Assembly: GCA_014377155.1 (NCBI GenBank)
Contig: JACMQD010000379.1
Coordinates: forward strand, 1-48,489
Length of the DNA stretch: 48,489 nucleotides
Source of the DNA: Herminiimonas sp.
GTDB taxonomy: Bacteria; Pseudomonadota; Gammaproteobacteria; Burkholderiales; Burkholderiaceae
Direction: 5' to 3'
Both the position numbers and the translations under genes were made by a program. This document shows, piece after piece, positions 8,374-17,646 of this stretch. Numbering within the stretch: position 1 is the first letter of the stretch; each line of letters starts with the position of its first letter. A model generated the notes under the pieces. The model searched no databases and had not been told where the DNA came from. It saw only the letters and a program-made list of their open reading frames with translations.

Positions 8374-9531
8374 TCACGCATGTTTGATGAGCCGTGAGAA
8401 CAAATCGACTGAGCGTTGCGCATTCTCGCGCCAGGTCAAGCCCTGCTCGCCGATGGTGTCGCGTGCCTTGCCGGCGATGCGCTGGCGCAGGGCCGGGTCG
8501 GCGCACAGCTGATCGAGCGCCGCAGACAGGCCATTGACATCCTTCGGATCGAATAGCAGTGCGTTCGAATTGTCGGTCAGAATTTCGGCGATGTTGGGCT
8601 GGTCCGGGGCGACGATGGCCTTGCCCAGCGCCAGATATTCGAACAGCTTCAGCGGCGATGCATACGCCACGACCGCCGGTTGTAGCGCGATATCGAAGGC
8701 CGCCACATAGCGCGCCACGTCGTCGCGGCCGATGACGCCGGTAAAGGTGACGCGTTCACTGATGTTGAGGTCTTTCGCCTGTTTTTCCAGTGCGGCGCGC
8801 GCCGGGCCGTCGCCGACCACCAGCAAGTGGCGCCCGGTCCTGGGCGGATCTCCGGCAATCATGTCGACTACTTTGTCGAGGCCGTGCCAGTCCCGCACGA
8901 AGCCGGTGAATCCCAGCACCAGCGCGTCTTGCAAGCCGAGCGCGCGCTTGGCCTCGGTGACGTCGATGGGGCTGCCGAAGCGCTCCGAATTGATGCCATT
9001 GGGGATGACGACGATGCGCTCTTTCGCTACGCCATAGGATTCGACGATCTGCGCGAGAACGCCGGTCACCGGCAATACGAAATCGGCAGCACGCCAGGTA
9101 TAGGCTTGCGACCAGCGTGCCAGGCGGCGTAACGACAAACCGTCGTATTTGGCGCGCTCCTCGAAAATTGGTGAATTAATTTCGAGCAGCATCGGTAAGC
9201 GGTATTTGCGCTTGAGCCAGATGCCGGCCGGCAGGAACAGGTTGTAACGTTCGTAAAGGCAGTCGGGCTTGTGCTGTTCGACTGCCCGGGCGAGCTGCCG
9301 GTATGCCACCAGACTGTAGGCCAGTTCCATCAGCTCATACGAAAATTTCGGCATGAAGCGTTTGAGCCAGGCGACGGCGCCGGCATCGGAACCGAACGAT
9401 TCGGTTTCGGCCCCGGCCGGCGCGACGACGATGACTTCATGGCCGAGGCCGCGCAGGGCGGCGATCATTTCATCGATATGGACCGATTGGCCATCTTTGG
9501 AACGGGTACGGTGGTGGTAAAGAATCTTCAC
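8374..9531 (-). CDS. GT4 family glycosyltransferase
   Basis: A 385-residue GT-B retaining glycosyltransferase, cytoplasmic, adding a sugar to the lipid-linked repeat unit. The N-terminal domain begins MKILYHHRTRSKDGQSVHID. The C-terminal domain carries VIPNGINSERF, LVVGDGPAR and the nucleotide-sugar region LQPAVVAYASPLKLFEYLA, with the Glu of KLFEYLA in the usual position. It starts with GTG, overlapping the previous gene's stop by 4 nt (GTGA), so it is translationally coupled and last in the long minus operon. The donor sugar cannot be told from sequence. Confidence 0.88.
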   Translation of the reverse strand: MKILYHHRTRSKDGQSVHIDEMIAALRGLGHEVIVVAPAGAETESFGSDAGAVAWLKRFMPKFSYELMELAYSLVAYRQLARAVEQHKPDCLYERYNLFLPAGIWLKRKYRLPMLLEINSPIFEERAKYDGLSLRRLARWSQAYTWRAADFVLPVTGVLAQIVESYGVAKERIVVIPNGINSERFGSPIDVTEAKRALGLQDALVLGFTGFVRDWHGLDKVVDMIAGDPPRTGRHLLVVGDGPARAALEKQAKDLNISERVTFTGVIGRDDVARYVAAFDIALQPAVVAYASPLKLFEYLALGKAIVAPDQPNIAEILTDNSNALLFDPKDVNGLSAALDQLCADPALRQRIAGKARDTIGEQGLTWRENAQRSVDLFSRLIKHA

Positions 9532-10706
9532 AGGTGACGGTCTTTCAGGATTTTTTTAAACAAACGGATCTGGCCGCTAGTCGTGTCGCTCCAGCTGAAT
9601 TTTTCGGCATAACGGCGGGTCGCGCTGCGGTCGGGCGGCACTGCGCGCAGCGCCATTACCGAATCGGCGATGCTGCGCGCAGTACGCTGCTCCAGCAGCA
9701 GGCCAGCAGCAGGCGATTGCACCACTTCCGGCGTACCCCAGACATTGCTGGCGATGACCGGTGTGCCGCAGGCCATCGATTCGAGCAGCACATTGGCCCA
9801 GCCCTCGCGGCTCGACGCCAGCACCAGCGCATCGGCGGCGCCATAATAGTTGCGCAGTTCGGCATGCGGCACCGCGCCCAGAAACCGGACGCGATCATGC
9901 ACCCCGAAGTGGCGCGCCTGCGCTTCGAGTTGTGCGCGGTCAGGGCCGATACCGGCCAGCAGCAATCGGGTGTCTGGCAGCAGTGACAATGCCTCGATGA
10001 TCAGTCCCTGGCCCTTGTGCGCAATGAGTTGGCCGACCGATAGCAGCGTGAATTGGGTCAGGCCCAGACGGGCGCGCTGAATCACGCGATCGATCGGCCT
10101 GAATGTGGTCAGGTCGACGCCATTGCGCAGCACTACGATGCGCTCTTGCGCGATGCCGAGATCGACCATCGCCTGCTTGAGCGCCTCGCAGACCGTGATC
10201 AGGCCGGCGGCCTTGCCAGCCGCGCGGATGATCATTTTGCGCGGTTGGGCAAGCTGCGCGATGACGCTGATGTCGGAGCCACGCGCTGTGATCACGACGG
10301 GTTTATTAAGATAGTCGCCGAACTGTACCGCTGCCACGCCGTCCGGAAAAAAATAGTGCGCGTCGATCAGGTCGAAGTCATAGCCTTCGCTGATAATCCG
10401 CTCAAGCACCGGTCGCATCGCCGCCGCCATCAGATACGGTGACATGGTCATGCCGAGCTTCGGGATGTGCAAGTAGCGCGGATGGACAATGGAAATGCCG
10501 TGTCGTACCTCAGCCACCGGCACGCGCGCGAACTGCGCATACTGGCCGAAGCGTGCATTGGTCGAAGGGAACCACGGAACCGGCGCCACCACGCGGCATT
10601 CGACCGTTCCGTCTGCGGTCAAGTGGCGCAGGCGGTTTTCGACGAACACGCCGTGATTCGGTTGTTGCGCGTTCGGGTACAGCGAAGTGAAAGTCAGGAT
10701 CTTCAT
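9528..10706 (-). CDS. GT4 family glycosyltransferase
   Basis: A 392-residue GT-B enzyme. The start at ATG 10706 (MKILTFTSLYPNAQQPNHG) overlaps the amidotransferase stop by an ATGA quadruplet; the longer frame upstream has no family similarity. NHGVFVENRLRHL in the N-terminal domain and VVLRNGVDLTTF, LLAGIGPDR and SSREGWANVLLESMACGTPV (the E-x7-E donor-binding motif) in the C-terminal domain support a GT4 (WaaG/PelF-like) assignment. It sits between the amidotransferase and another GT4, so it probably builds the same repeat unit. Confidence 0.88.
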   Translation of the reverse strand: MKILTFTSLYPNAQQPNHGVFVENRLRHLTADGTVECRVVAPVPWFPSTNARFGQYAQFARVPVAEVRHGISIVHPRYLHIPKLGMTMSPYLMAAAMRPVLERIISEGYDFDLIDAHYFFPDGVAAVQFGDYLNKPVVITARGSDISVIAQLAQPRKMIIRAAGKAAGLITVCEALKQAMVDLGIAQERIVVLRNGVDLTTFRPIDRVIQRARLGLTQFTLLSVGQLIAHKGQGLIIEALSLLPDTRLLLAGIGPDRAQLEAQARHFGVHDRVRFLGAVPHAELRNYYGAADALVLASSREGWANVLLESMACGTPVIASNVWGTPEVVQSPAAGLLLEQRTARSIADSVMALRAVPPDRSATRRYAEKFSWSDTTSGQIRLFKKILKDRHL

Positions 10707-12607
10707 GCCTGGCGCCGCGCCTCGTTGGTGCGCAGGAACGATTCGAACATCAGCAGCGACCATAGCGACACGCTGTAATCCTTGACACCGGTTTCGTGAC
10801 TATCGACCAGATGACGCAGATAACCTTCGTCGAAGTAGCCGGTATCGAGCAGCATCGGACTAAGCACCGACTGCCGCACGCGCTCGCGCAGCGGGCCGCG
10901 GAACCAGTCGGCAAGTGGTACCGCGAAGCCGCGCTTGGCACGGTACAGGATGTCGGCTGGCAGAAACGGCGCTAGCGCCTTCTTGAAAATATGCTTGCCT
11001 TCGCCGCCCTTGAGCTTGATGCCGGAGGGTAGGCCGGATACCCATTCGACAAATCGATGGTCTAAGAGCGGCACCCGTACTTCGAGCGCGTGTGCCATGC
11101 TGGCGCGGTCGACCTTGGTCAGGATGTCGCCCGGCAGATAGGTTTTAAGGTCGAGATACTGAATCAGCGACAGCGGGTCGCCGGTGGGCGAGCTGGCCGC
11201 GTGCATGCGCAACACCTCCACCGCCCGATAGCCGTTCAAGCTTTGCCGAAAACGCTCGCTGAACAATTGCGTGCGGACCCGGTCGGGCATGATCGAGACG
11301 CCGTGAAAGTAGCCGTCGACGGTGTCGCGCGCCAGCGATTCGAACGTTGTCTTGGCGCGCAATACGCGTGGCGCCCAGTCGGCCTTGGGATAATATTTTC
11401 CGAGCGTGCCGAACACCGGTGCGCGTAACGCCGAGGGCAATGCCGCACGGACGCTTTCCTCGGCCATTGCATACCGATAGCGGCGGTAGCCGGCAAAATT
11501 CTCGTCGCCGCCGTCACCCGATAGCGCTACCGTAACGTGCTTGCGTGCGAGTTCGCAAACCCGATAGGTCGGTATCGCTGAGCTGTCCGAATACGGTTCG
11601 TCATACAGCGCCGCCAGCTTGTCGACCAGGCCGAAATCGTCGGCGTCCACGGTGTCCAGATAATGCCGCGTGTCGTATTGCGCCGCCACTTGCGCAGCAT
11701 ACGTCGATTCGTCGTAGTCGCGGTTGGTGAAACCGATCGAGCTGGTGGTGACTTGGCCATTGGTCAGGCCCGCCATCATTGCCACCACCGCGCTGGAATC
11801 GACGCCACCGGACAAGAAGGCACCTAGCGGCACGTCGGCAATCATGTGACTGTCGACCGCTTCGCGCAGACGCACCACCAGTTCTTCGGCTATGGCGTCT
11901 TCGGACGCCGGCGCCATCGGCATGAACGGCACGTCCCAGTATTGGCGCTGGACGATCTGGTCGCTGCCGCGCTGCAGGCGCAGCGTACACCCGGGCATGA
12001 CCTTGCGCGCGGCAACATAAATGGTGCGCGGCTCCGGTACATAGCCATAAGCGAAATAGTCTTCCACAGCACACGGGTCGAGCGCGCGCGGCAGCGACGC
12101 AAAAGTCAACAGCGACTTCAGTTCCGATCCAAAAATGAACTGACCATCGGGCAGCATCGCATGAAAGAGCGGCTTGATGCCAAGCCGGTCGCGCGCCAGA
12201 AAAAGGCATTGTTGATTGCGGTCCCAGATCGCGAAACTGAACATGCCGCGCAGGCGTGGTACGCATGCTTCGCCCCATTGTTCCCACGCATGGACGATGA
12301 CTTCGGTATCGCTGCGGGTGCGGAAGATGTGACCGAGCACCAGCAATTCTGCCATCAGTTCGCGGAAATTATAGATCTCGCCATTGAAGACGGTGACGAC
12401 ACTGCCGTCTTCATTGAACAACGGTTGCTGTCCCGAGTCGAGGTCGATGATCGACAGGCGCCGATGGCCAAATCCGAGTCCGTCCTCGATATGAATGCCG
12501 CCTTCAACCGGGCCGCGGTGATGCTGCGATTCGTTCATGCGCGTCAATGCATCATGATCGATAGCGCGCGCGCCGCGCGTGTCGAAAATTCCTGCTATTC
12601 CGCACAT
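10703..12607 (-). CDS. Exosortase A-associated glutamine amidotransferase (asparagine synthase-like)
   Basis: A 634-residue class II amidotransferase of the asparagine synthetase fold. The N-terminal Ntn glutaminase domain begins MCGIAGIF, with Cys2 as nucleophile once Met1 is removed. The synthetase domain has the pyrophosphate loop AFLSGGVDSSAVVAMM near residues 260-275 and a VALSGDGGDENFAGYRRY motif. The form found in XrtA loci is named exosortase A system-associated amidotransferase 1. It probably amidates a uronic acid or another carboxylate in the polysaccharide, which would fit the Ugd gene at 32.7 kb; this is inference. The start overlaps the preceding gene by 13 nt. Confidence 0.92.
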   Translation of the reverse strand: MCGIAGIFDTRGARAIDHDALTRMNESQHHRGPVEGGIHIEDGLGFGHRRLSIIDLDSGQQPLFNEDGSVVTVFNGEIYNFRELMAELLVLGHIFRTRSDTEVIVHAWEQWGEACVPRLRGMFSFAIWDRNQQCLFLARDRLGIKPLFHAMLPDGQFIFGSELKSLLTFASLPRALDPCAVEDYFAYGYVPEPRTIYVAARKVMPGCTLRLQRGSDQIVQRQYWDVPFMPMAPASEDAIAEELVVRLREAVDSHMIADVPLGAFLSGGVDSSAVVAMMAGLTNGQVTTSSIGFTNRDYDESTYAAQVAAQYDTRHYLDTVDADDFGLVDKLAALYDEPYSDSSAIPTYRVCELARKHVTVALSGDGGDENFAGYRRYRYAMAEESVRAALPSALRAPVFGTLGKYYPKADWAPRVLRAKTTFESLARDTVDGYFHGVSIMPDRVRTQLFSERFRQSLNGYRAVEVLRMHAASSPTGDPLSLIQYLDLKTYLPGDILTKVDRASMAHALEVRVPLLDHRFVEWVSGLPSGIKLKGGEGKHIFKKALAPFLPADILYRAKRGFAVPLADWFRGPLRERVRQSVLSPMLLDTGYFDEGYLRHLVDSHETGVKDYSVSLWSLLMFESFLRTNEARRQA

Positions 12608-13755
12608 CGCTCGACGGCTTCGTTCTTGATGGCGCGGTCGCCCGACAGGCGGTCGTACAAGCCGAGATAGGCATCGACCGTGGCGTCGATGCTGAAATGC
12701 TGCCGGACGTACTGGCGCGCAGCCTCGCCATGTTCAACGACGGCTTGCGGATGGCTGCAATAAAACGCCAGCGCATTGGCCAGCGCATCCGGGTCCGAGG
12801 GCGGCGCCATCATCCCGGTGCGGCCCTGCTGGACCACTTCCGGAACGCCGCCGACCCGGGTCGCGACGATCGGCAAGCCGCTCGCCATGGCTTCGAGAAT
12901 CGTCACCGGCGTGCCTTCGGCAATCGACGACAGCGCAAACACCGAGAACGTCCGCATGATGTCACTGATGTCGGTGCGTGCACCGGGCAACCACACGACG
13001 TTGGCAAGGCCGGCATCGGCAATCTGCTGCTCGATGGCACGCATGCAGGTACCGTTACCGACGATGACCAGTCGCAAGCGCTCACGGTGGGCCGGCAGTT
13101 TGTCGCGCAAGCGGATGAAGGCTTGCACCAGGCCGCGATGATCCTTGACGGCCTGCATCCGGCCGACTGTGCCGATGACGAAACTGTCTTGCGGGAAGTG
13201 CCGGATGCTGCTGGGGCCCGGAGAAAATACAACGGTATCGACGCCGTTGGGCACTAGCAAGGTCTTGCGCGCCGGGACCTTGACGACGTTATGCAGCCAT
13301 TGCCGCAGGTCGGCCGAAATCGGTACATAGACCTGAATCAGTGGCGTCATCAAACGCCGCAACAGGTTGTGCTTGCGATTGCTGCCGTTCGGGTCCGTGG
13401 CGTCGCGCCCGTGTTCGGCATGAATGCGCACCGGTATGCCCGCCAACGTCGCCGCCACATGATACTCGATGGCAGACAGGTTGTAGGTATGCAGGATGGC
13501 GGGACGCAAGCGCCGGATCAGTTTCCAGAATGCGCCATGAGTGCCCAGCGAGAGGCCGGGCTGCTTGTGCAACGCATAAAGCTCGACGGCCGGATTGGTG
13601 ATTTTTTCAGAAAACGGTGTGTAGTCGGTCAGGCAGACAATCGCATGCCGGTAGCGCTCGGGCGGCATGCGGTTGATGCAGTCGATCAGCAGGGTTTCCA
13701 TGCCACCGACGTCGAGCCGGTAGAGCAGGTGCACAATCAGCAGGGGACGGGCCAT
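12595..13755 (-). CDS. Sugar transferase 2 of the PEP-CTERM/EpsH1 system (GT4)
   Basis: A 386-residue GT4 enzyme matching the sugar transferase (stp2-type) that accompanies exosortase A. The N-terminus IVHLLYRLDVGGMETLLIDC is the family hallmark. The C-terminal domain has LLVPNGVDTVVF, VIGTVGRMQAVKDHRGL and AEGTPVTILEAMASGLPIVA, containing the E-x7-E motif. It starts 1 nt downstream of the xrtA stop and overlaps the amidotransferase start, so it lies inside the tightly coupled block. It is expected at the cytoplasmic face of the inner membrane. Confidence 0.9.
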   Translation of the reverse strand: MARPLLIVHLLYRLDVGGMETLLIDCINRMPPERYRHAIVCLTDYTPFSEKITNPAVELYALHKQPGLSLGTHGAFWKLIRRLRPAILHTYNLSAIEYHVAATLAGIPVRIHAEHGRDATDPNGSNRKHNLLRRLMTPLIQVYVPISADLRQWLHNVVKVPARKTLLVPNGVDTVVFSPGPSSIRHFPQDSFVIGTVGRMQAVKDHRGLVQAFIRLRDKLPAHRERLRLVIVGNGTCMRAIEQQIADAGLANVVWLPGARTDISDIMRTFSVFALSSIAEGTPVTILEAMASGLPIVATRVGGVPEVVQQGRTGMMAPPSDPDALANALAFYCSHPQAVVEHGEAARQYVRQHFSIDATVDAYLGLYDRLSGDRAIKNEAVERCAE

Positions 13756-13756
13756 G

Positions 13757-15328
13757 TCAGCGCTCCGCCGTCTGGCTGCGCGCCAGCACTGCTTCCAGCG
13801 GCGTCAGGTTATCGGTGAGAAAGCGGCGCAGTACGGCGCGCGCCTGTTGCGGATCTTCGGACAGCGGCGCATAGGCGAACACGGCGGCACTGTCATCGGC
13901 GCGATGCAGCAGCTTGCCTTTTGCCTGAAGCAGCTTACCCATGTAGTCGTTTTCCAGGAAAACGCCGTTGATCCAGTACCACTGCCACACCAGCATTGCG
14001 CCGCCGGCACCGCGCAACGCCGATTCGCGCACCACCAGCGTGCGCGAACCGATCGGTTCGGCGCGCGTGACTGTGGGGCCCTTAGCCCACAGCGGGTCTT
14101 TATCCCGCACCAGCCGATTTTCGGAATTGATCAGTCCGCCACCGCGCGGCCGGTTGCGGTAATACATCACCGACAGGCCTGCCTGGTCGGGTCCGCTGCC
14201 GAGAATGCGCGTCAGTGCCGTATTGGGTTTGGAAAAATGCGGTGTCCACTGCGCAAAGGGTGGCGCCGGCAGCCATGTCGGCGTGAAGCCCGCCAGGTCG
14301 GCATCCGCGCGGCCGGGGTTGCCTCGGCTGAGCTGGTCAGCCAGCACCGGCCAGATGCCGACGCATAGGACAACCGCTGCTGCCGCCACGAAAAAGCGGC
14401 CGTTTCCCGGTGGGTGGATGCGCTTGATGGTGGCGCCGTGCGGTGCGGGCACGACATCGATGTCATCTTGGCGCCAGAAGCCGCCGAGCCAGAACATCAG
14501 GAACATCACCAAACCGAAAAACACCCAGCCGTAAATGAGATGATCGACGCCGACGGCAAGCTCCATCCCGCTCAAGTGGCCGATCATTACAATCATGTAC
14601 GCGCGCGCACCATTGGCGACGATCGGCACGAGAATCGACAGCAGCACGAACAGCAGGCGCCGTCCGAGCGAACGGTAGGTGAGGTAGGCATACAGGCAGC
14701 CCAGCGTGAAAGAAGCGATCAGATACCGCACGCCACTGCAGGCTTCGACGACCGACCAGTTGCCGGTCGGGATCGAAAAATTCGGCCCTTCGCGTAGTAC
14801 CGGGATGCCGGTTGCCTGCAGTGCCCAGACCGTGAAATCCGCTGTCACGTCGATCAGAGGCGCGATGAAGATTTCACCGAACGGCACCGCCAGCAACATG
14901 AAGGCCAGTGGAAAGGCCATGGCTGCCGCCATGCGGCCACCGAGAATCACCAGTACCGCACACGGTAGCATCGCCACGAAGGCGTACTGCCGTACCACCT
15001 GCACATCGGCCAGTTCTGCCAGCAGCCAGCCGCTGCCGCACATCAGCAGTAGCACCAGGGCGCTCCAGAACGGCGCCGCCGGACGGGCTTGCAGCATGGC
15101 GCGCCGCTTCCAGATCAGCCAGGCACTGATCGGCAGGATAATGTAACCGTGGGCGAAAGTTTCTGAGCTGTTCCAGATTGCCACGATCGAATGGGCAGTG
15201 TCGAAATACAGCAGCAACAGCACCGTCAGTGCCGCTCCGAGCGCGATCATGGCAGCGGGTTTCTCGGCGCGGTCGGTCGCCGGCATCGGACGCCGGGTGG
15301 GCTTGGCTGCGTTAATAGGGGAGTGCAT
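13757..15328 (-). CDS. xrtA: Exosortase A fused to EpsI domain
   Basis: A 523-residue inner-membrane cysteine protease-transpeptidase that recognises PEP-CTERM tails. About eight transmembrane helices (residues 28-285) carry the predicted catalytic residues Cys197 (VVEACSGVRYL), Arg242 (VANGARAYM) and His263 (GVDHLIYGWVF). Residues of about 300-520 form an EpsI-type domain after a further anchor near 310-330. EpsI is separate in some genomes, and fusion is typical of the XrtA subtype. The start overlaps the stop of sugar transferase 1 by one base (TGATG). No PEP-CTERM substrate is encoded in this window, so substrates must be elsewhere. Confidence 0.95.
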   Translation of the reverse strand: MHSPINAAKPTRRPMPATDRAEKPAAMIALGAALTVLLLLYFDTAHSIVAIWNSSETFAHGYIILPISAWLIWKRRAMLQARPAAPFWSALVLLLMCGSGWLLAELADVQVVRQYAFVAMLPCAVLVILGGRMAAAMAFPLAFMLLAVPFGEIFIAPLIDVTADFTVWALQATGIPVLREGPNFSIPTGNWSVVEACSGVRYLIASFTLGCLYAYLTYRSLGRRLLFVLLSILVPIVANGARAYMIVMIGHLSGMELAVGVDHLIYGWVFFGLVMFLMFWLGGFWRQDDIDVVPAPHGATIKRIHPPGNGRFFVAAAAVVLCVGIWPVLADQLSRGNPGRADADLAGFTPTWLPAPPFAQWTPHFSKPNTALTRILGSGPDQAGLSVMYYRNRPRGGGLINSENRLVRDKDPLWAKGPTVTRAEPIGSRTLVVRESALRGAGGAMLVWQWYWINGVFLENDYMGKLLQAKGKLLHRADDSAAVFAYAPLSEDPQQARAVLRRFLTDNLTPLEAVLARSQTAER

Positions 15329-16575
15329 CAGGCAGGTCTTCTCTGGATGTTGGTAGTAACGGCAACAGGTGCATACAGGGATGCGTCGGCATCGAGCCAG
15401 CGGTCGACGCGTGCCAGATTGGCGGCCCAGCCATAGTCGTCGATCACCAGCTGGCGGGCGGCGGGGCCGAGCGCCCTATCGGGTCGTGCCAGCTGCGCAT
15501 TGACCGCTGCCGTGAACGCGGCGGCGTCCGCTGCCAGCACCAAATCGCGGCCGGGTATCGCGCCGATACCTTCGAGTGCCTGGGGCGTGACGATCACTGG
15601 CTTGGCCAGCGCCATCGCTTCGAGCACTTTGTTCTGGATGCCGCGCGCGATCCGCAAGGGCGCGACCGAGACGCGTGCATGGGCTACATAGGGCCGTACG
15701 TCCTCGACCCGACCGGTCACCGTGACACCGGCATGTTGCGCCAGGGCTTGCACCTGGGCCGCCGGTTTGGAGCCGACAATATAAAACCGCGCGGCCGGAT
15801 TGACTGCCACGATGCCTGGAAAAATAGCGTTGACGAACCATTCGACGGCATCGATATTGGGCCAGTAATCCATCGCGCCGGTAAACACGATGGCGTCTTC
15901 CTCGGCGCGGTACGGATTGACCAATGCATGTGCGGGCGAAAAATACCCGGTGTCGACGCCATTGTTGAAATAATCGATCTTTTTTGCGTGTTCCGGCGCC
16001 AGGCTGCGAAACAACTGTGCCTCCGCGTCGGAGACGAACAGCGAAGCGTCGAATGCTTCGGCGATGCGCCGTTCGTAACGCAGCAACTGGCGCGACTCGC
16101 GCCGGTAGACCATGCTGGCGGGCCAGGCTTTCTTGGCGGCGTACTGAGACCACTTATCAGAATCGATATCGACGAAATCGATGACCTTGGCACCATCTGC
16201 CTCGGGTGGCACGAACTGCGCCATGGCCGATGAAAACACCATGAAGCGCGTGATCGGATACTGTTTGGTGATGCGGTCGACCCAGCGCCGCATCCCGGCG
16301 TCGCGGTAGTAATCCAGCGTCAGCGGATGACCGGTCAGCAAGCCCGTCAGGCTGCCGATTTTTGCGCGCAGCGGATCGAGCTTGGCGAAATGCGTTTCAC
16401 CGCACAGTGCCTTGACGGTGTCGACATGCTGCCAGTCGTCCGGATCGTCGATGAACGTCCCGAGATGGACGTGGTAGCGCGTGCTCAAGTGCCGCAGCAA
16501 ATGATAAGAACGGATCTTGTCACCCTTGTTGGGCGGGAACGGCATCCGGTGCACGAGATAGAGCAGGTGGTCCAC
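15328..16575 (-). CDS. Sugar transferase 1 of the PEP-CTERM/EpsH1 system (GT4)
   Basis: About 415 residues, a GT-B glycosyltransferase of the stp1 type seen beside exosortase A. The N-terminus DHLLYLVHRMPFPPNKGDK is characteristic. The C-terminal domain has NGVDTGYFSP, IVFTGAMDYWPN and an RIARGIQNKVLEAMALAKPV donor-binding region. The open frame runs on to 16701, but the upstream part is only an antiparallel-like extension inside the FemAB gene. GTG 16575, 4 nt after the FemAB stop, fits the family start; ATG 16548 is an alternative. It sits between the FemAB-like gene and xrtA. Confidence 0.9.
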   Translation of the reverse strand: MDHLLYLVHRMPFPPNKGDKIRSYHLLRHLSTRYHVHLGTFIDDPDDWQHVDTVKALCGETHFAKLDPLRAKIGSLTGLLTGHPLTLDYYRDAGMRRWVDRITKQYPITRFMVFSSAMAQFVPPEADGAKVIDFVDIDSDKWSQYAAKKAWPASMVYRRESRQLLRYERRIAEAFDASLFVSDAEAQLFRSLAPEHAKKIDYFNNGVDTGYFSPAHALVNPYRAEEDAIVFTGAMDYWPNIDAVEWFVNAIFPGIVAVNPAARFYIVGSKPAAQVQALAQHAGVTVTGRVEDVRPYVAHARVSVAPLRIARGIQNKVLEAMALAKPVIVTPQALEGIGAIPGRDLVLAADAAAFTAAVNAQLARPDRALGPAARQLVIDDYGWAANLARVDRWLDADASLYAPVAVTTNIQRRPA

Positions 16576-16579
16576 GATA

Positions 16580-17638
16580 TCAGCCGAGACTCTTGACGAT
16601 GAATGGACCGATCGCGTTCGCGGCGAACAATGGCATGCGTTGCCATACCTTGATGAACAGCTGATATTTCGGATTGAGCGGATTATTGTCCGGCATCGCA
16701 TCGGCTGCGTGCAACTGATATTCGTAATACAGTTGAGTCGGCTCGAAGCCCCAGTTTTTTTTGAAATCGAAGGCGCCGGTACCGCGCTTGCTACGACCGA
16801 AATCGAAAATCCGGAAGCCGCGTTCGCATGAACGCCGCATCAGTTCCCAATACATGAAATCGTTGCCGGCCACGTCGCGCGCTTCTGGCGTACCGCCACC
16901 GTAATAAGGCAGCACTTCATCGCGGAAATAAAAGCTCAGGACGCTACAAATGGTCCGACCATCCTTGGTGATGGTCAGCACTTCGCAATCCTTGCCGAAG
17001 ACTTCCTTGAGCAACCGGAAATATTTCTTCGGGAAGACCGGCGTGCCGAGGCGGTGCACGCTTTTTGAATACGCATCGAACAGGCGGTCGACGTTATCAT
17101 CGATGGTGCTTTCCAGGCCGGCCTTGATACCCTTGCGCACCATGGCGCGTTGCTTGCGCGGGATCGATGTCAGGTTGACCTCGGGGTCAGGTGACATCTC
17201 TTTGCGGAAGGTGACGTACAGGTCCTTCGATGGCCAGTCAGCGTGGCGCGGCACCGTATTGCGATATTCGAGGTGACCGACCTTCAACTGTGCGGCGAGC
17301 GTTTGTGCGGCGTCGTCCAGCAATTGGCGCGCAGCTTCATCGGTGACCGCAATCCCGCCGGAGACGCAAAACGGCAGCGAGCTGAGCGAATGGCCGAACA
17401 GGCGGCTCTTGACTTCAGCCAGTGCCAGGATGCCGACGATCTTGCCGCCCGACTCGGCGTACAGGAACCAGGTCTTGTGCCCGAAAGATTGTTCGATGAT
17501 TTGCTTCCAGCCAGCGCGGTGGAAAAACGTCGCCTCAGGACACGCCGCGACGAATTCATCCCAGCGGGCGATATCCTGCGGCTGCATTTGACCGATTACC
17601 GGCGTGGCGGCGGGCGCTTGTCCGAGCCCGACGTTCAT
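16580..17638 (-). CDS. FemAB-related protein, PEP-CTERM system-associated
   Basis: About 352 residues with the double GNAT fold of FemAB/FemX aminoacyltransferases, in the subfamily tied to exosortase loci. Visible features are FFHRAGWKQIIEQSFGHKTW near the N-terminus, the FDAYSKSVHRLGTPVFPKKY segment and a C-terminal FDFGRSKRGTGAFDFKKNWG block that is highly characteristic. The open frame starts at a TTG (17650) overlapping the previous stop, but ATG 17638 is the first Met and is preferred. Family members transfer amino acids from aminoacyl-tRNA. Here the acceptor is unknown and may be a sugar amine exposed by deacetylation. Confidence 0.9.
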   Translation of the reverse strand: MNVGLGQAPAATPVIGQMQPQDIARWDEFVAACPEATFFHRAGWKQIIEQSFGHKTWFLYAESGGKIVGILALAEVKSRLFGHSLSSLPFCVSGGIAVTDEAARQLLDDAAQTLAAQLKVGHLEYRNTVPRHADWPSKDLYVTFRKEMSPDPEVNLTSIPRKQRAMVRKGIKAGLESTIDDNVDRLFDAYSKSVHRLGTPVFPKKYFRLLKEVFGKDCEVLTITKDGRTICSVLSFYFRDEVLPYYGGGTPEARDVAGNDFMYWELMRRSCERGFRIFDFGRSKRGTGAFDFKKNWGFEPTQLYYEYQLHAADAMPDNNPLNPKYQLFIKVWQRMPLFAANAIGPFIVKSLG

Positions 17639-17646
17639 CGGCGCGT

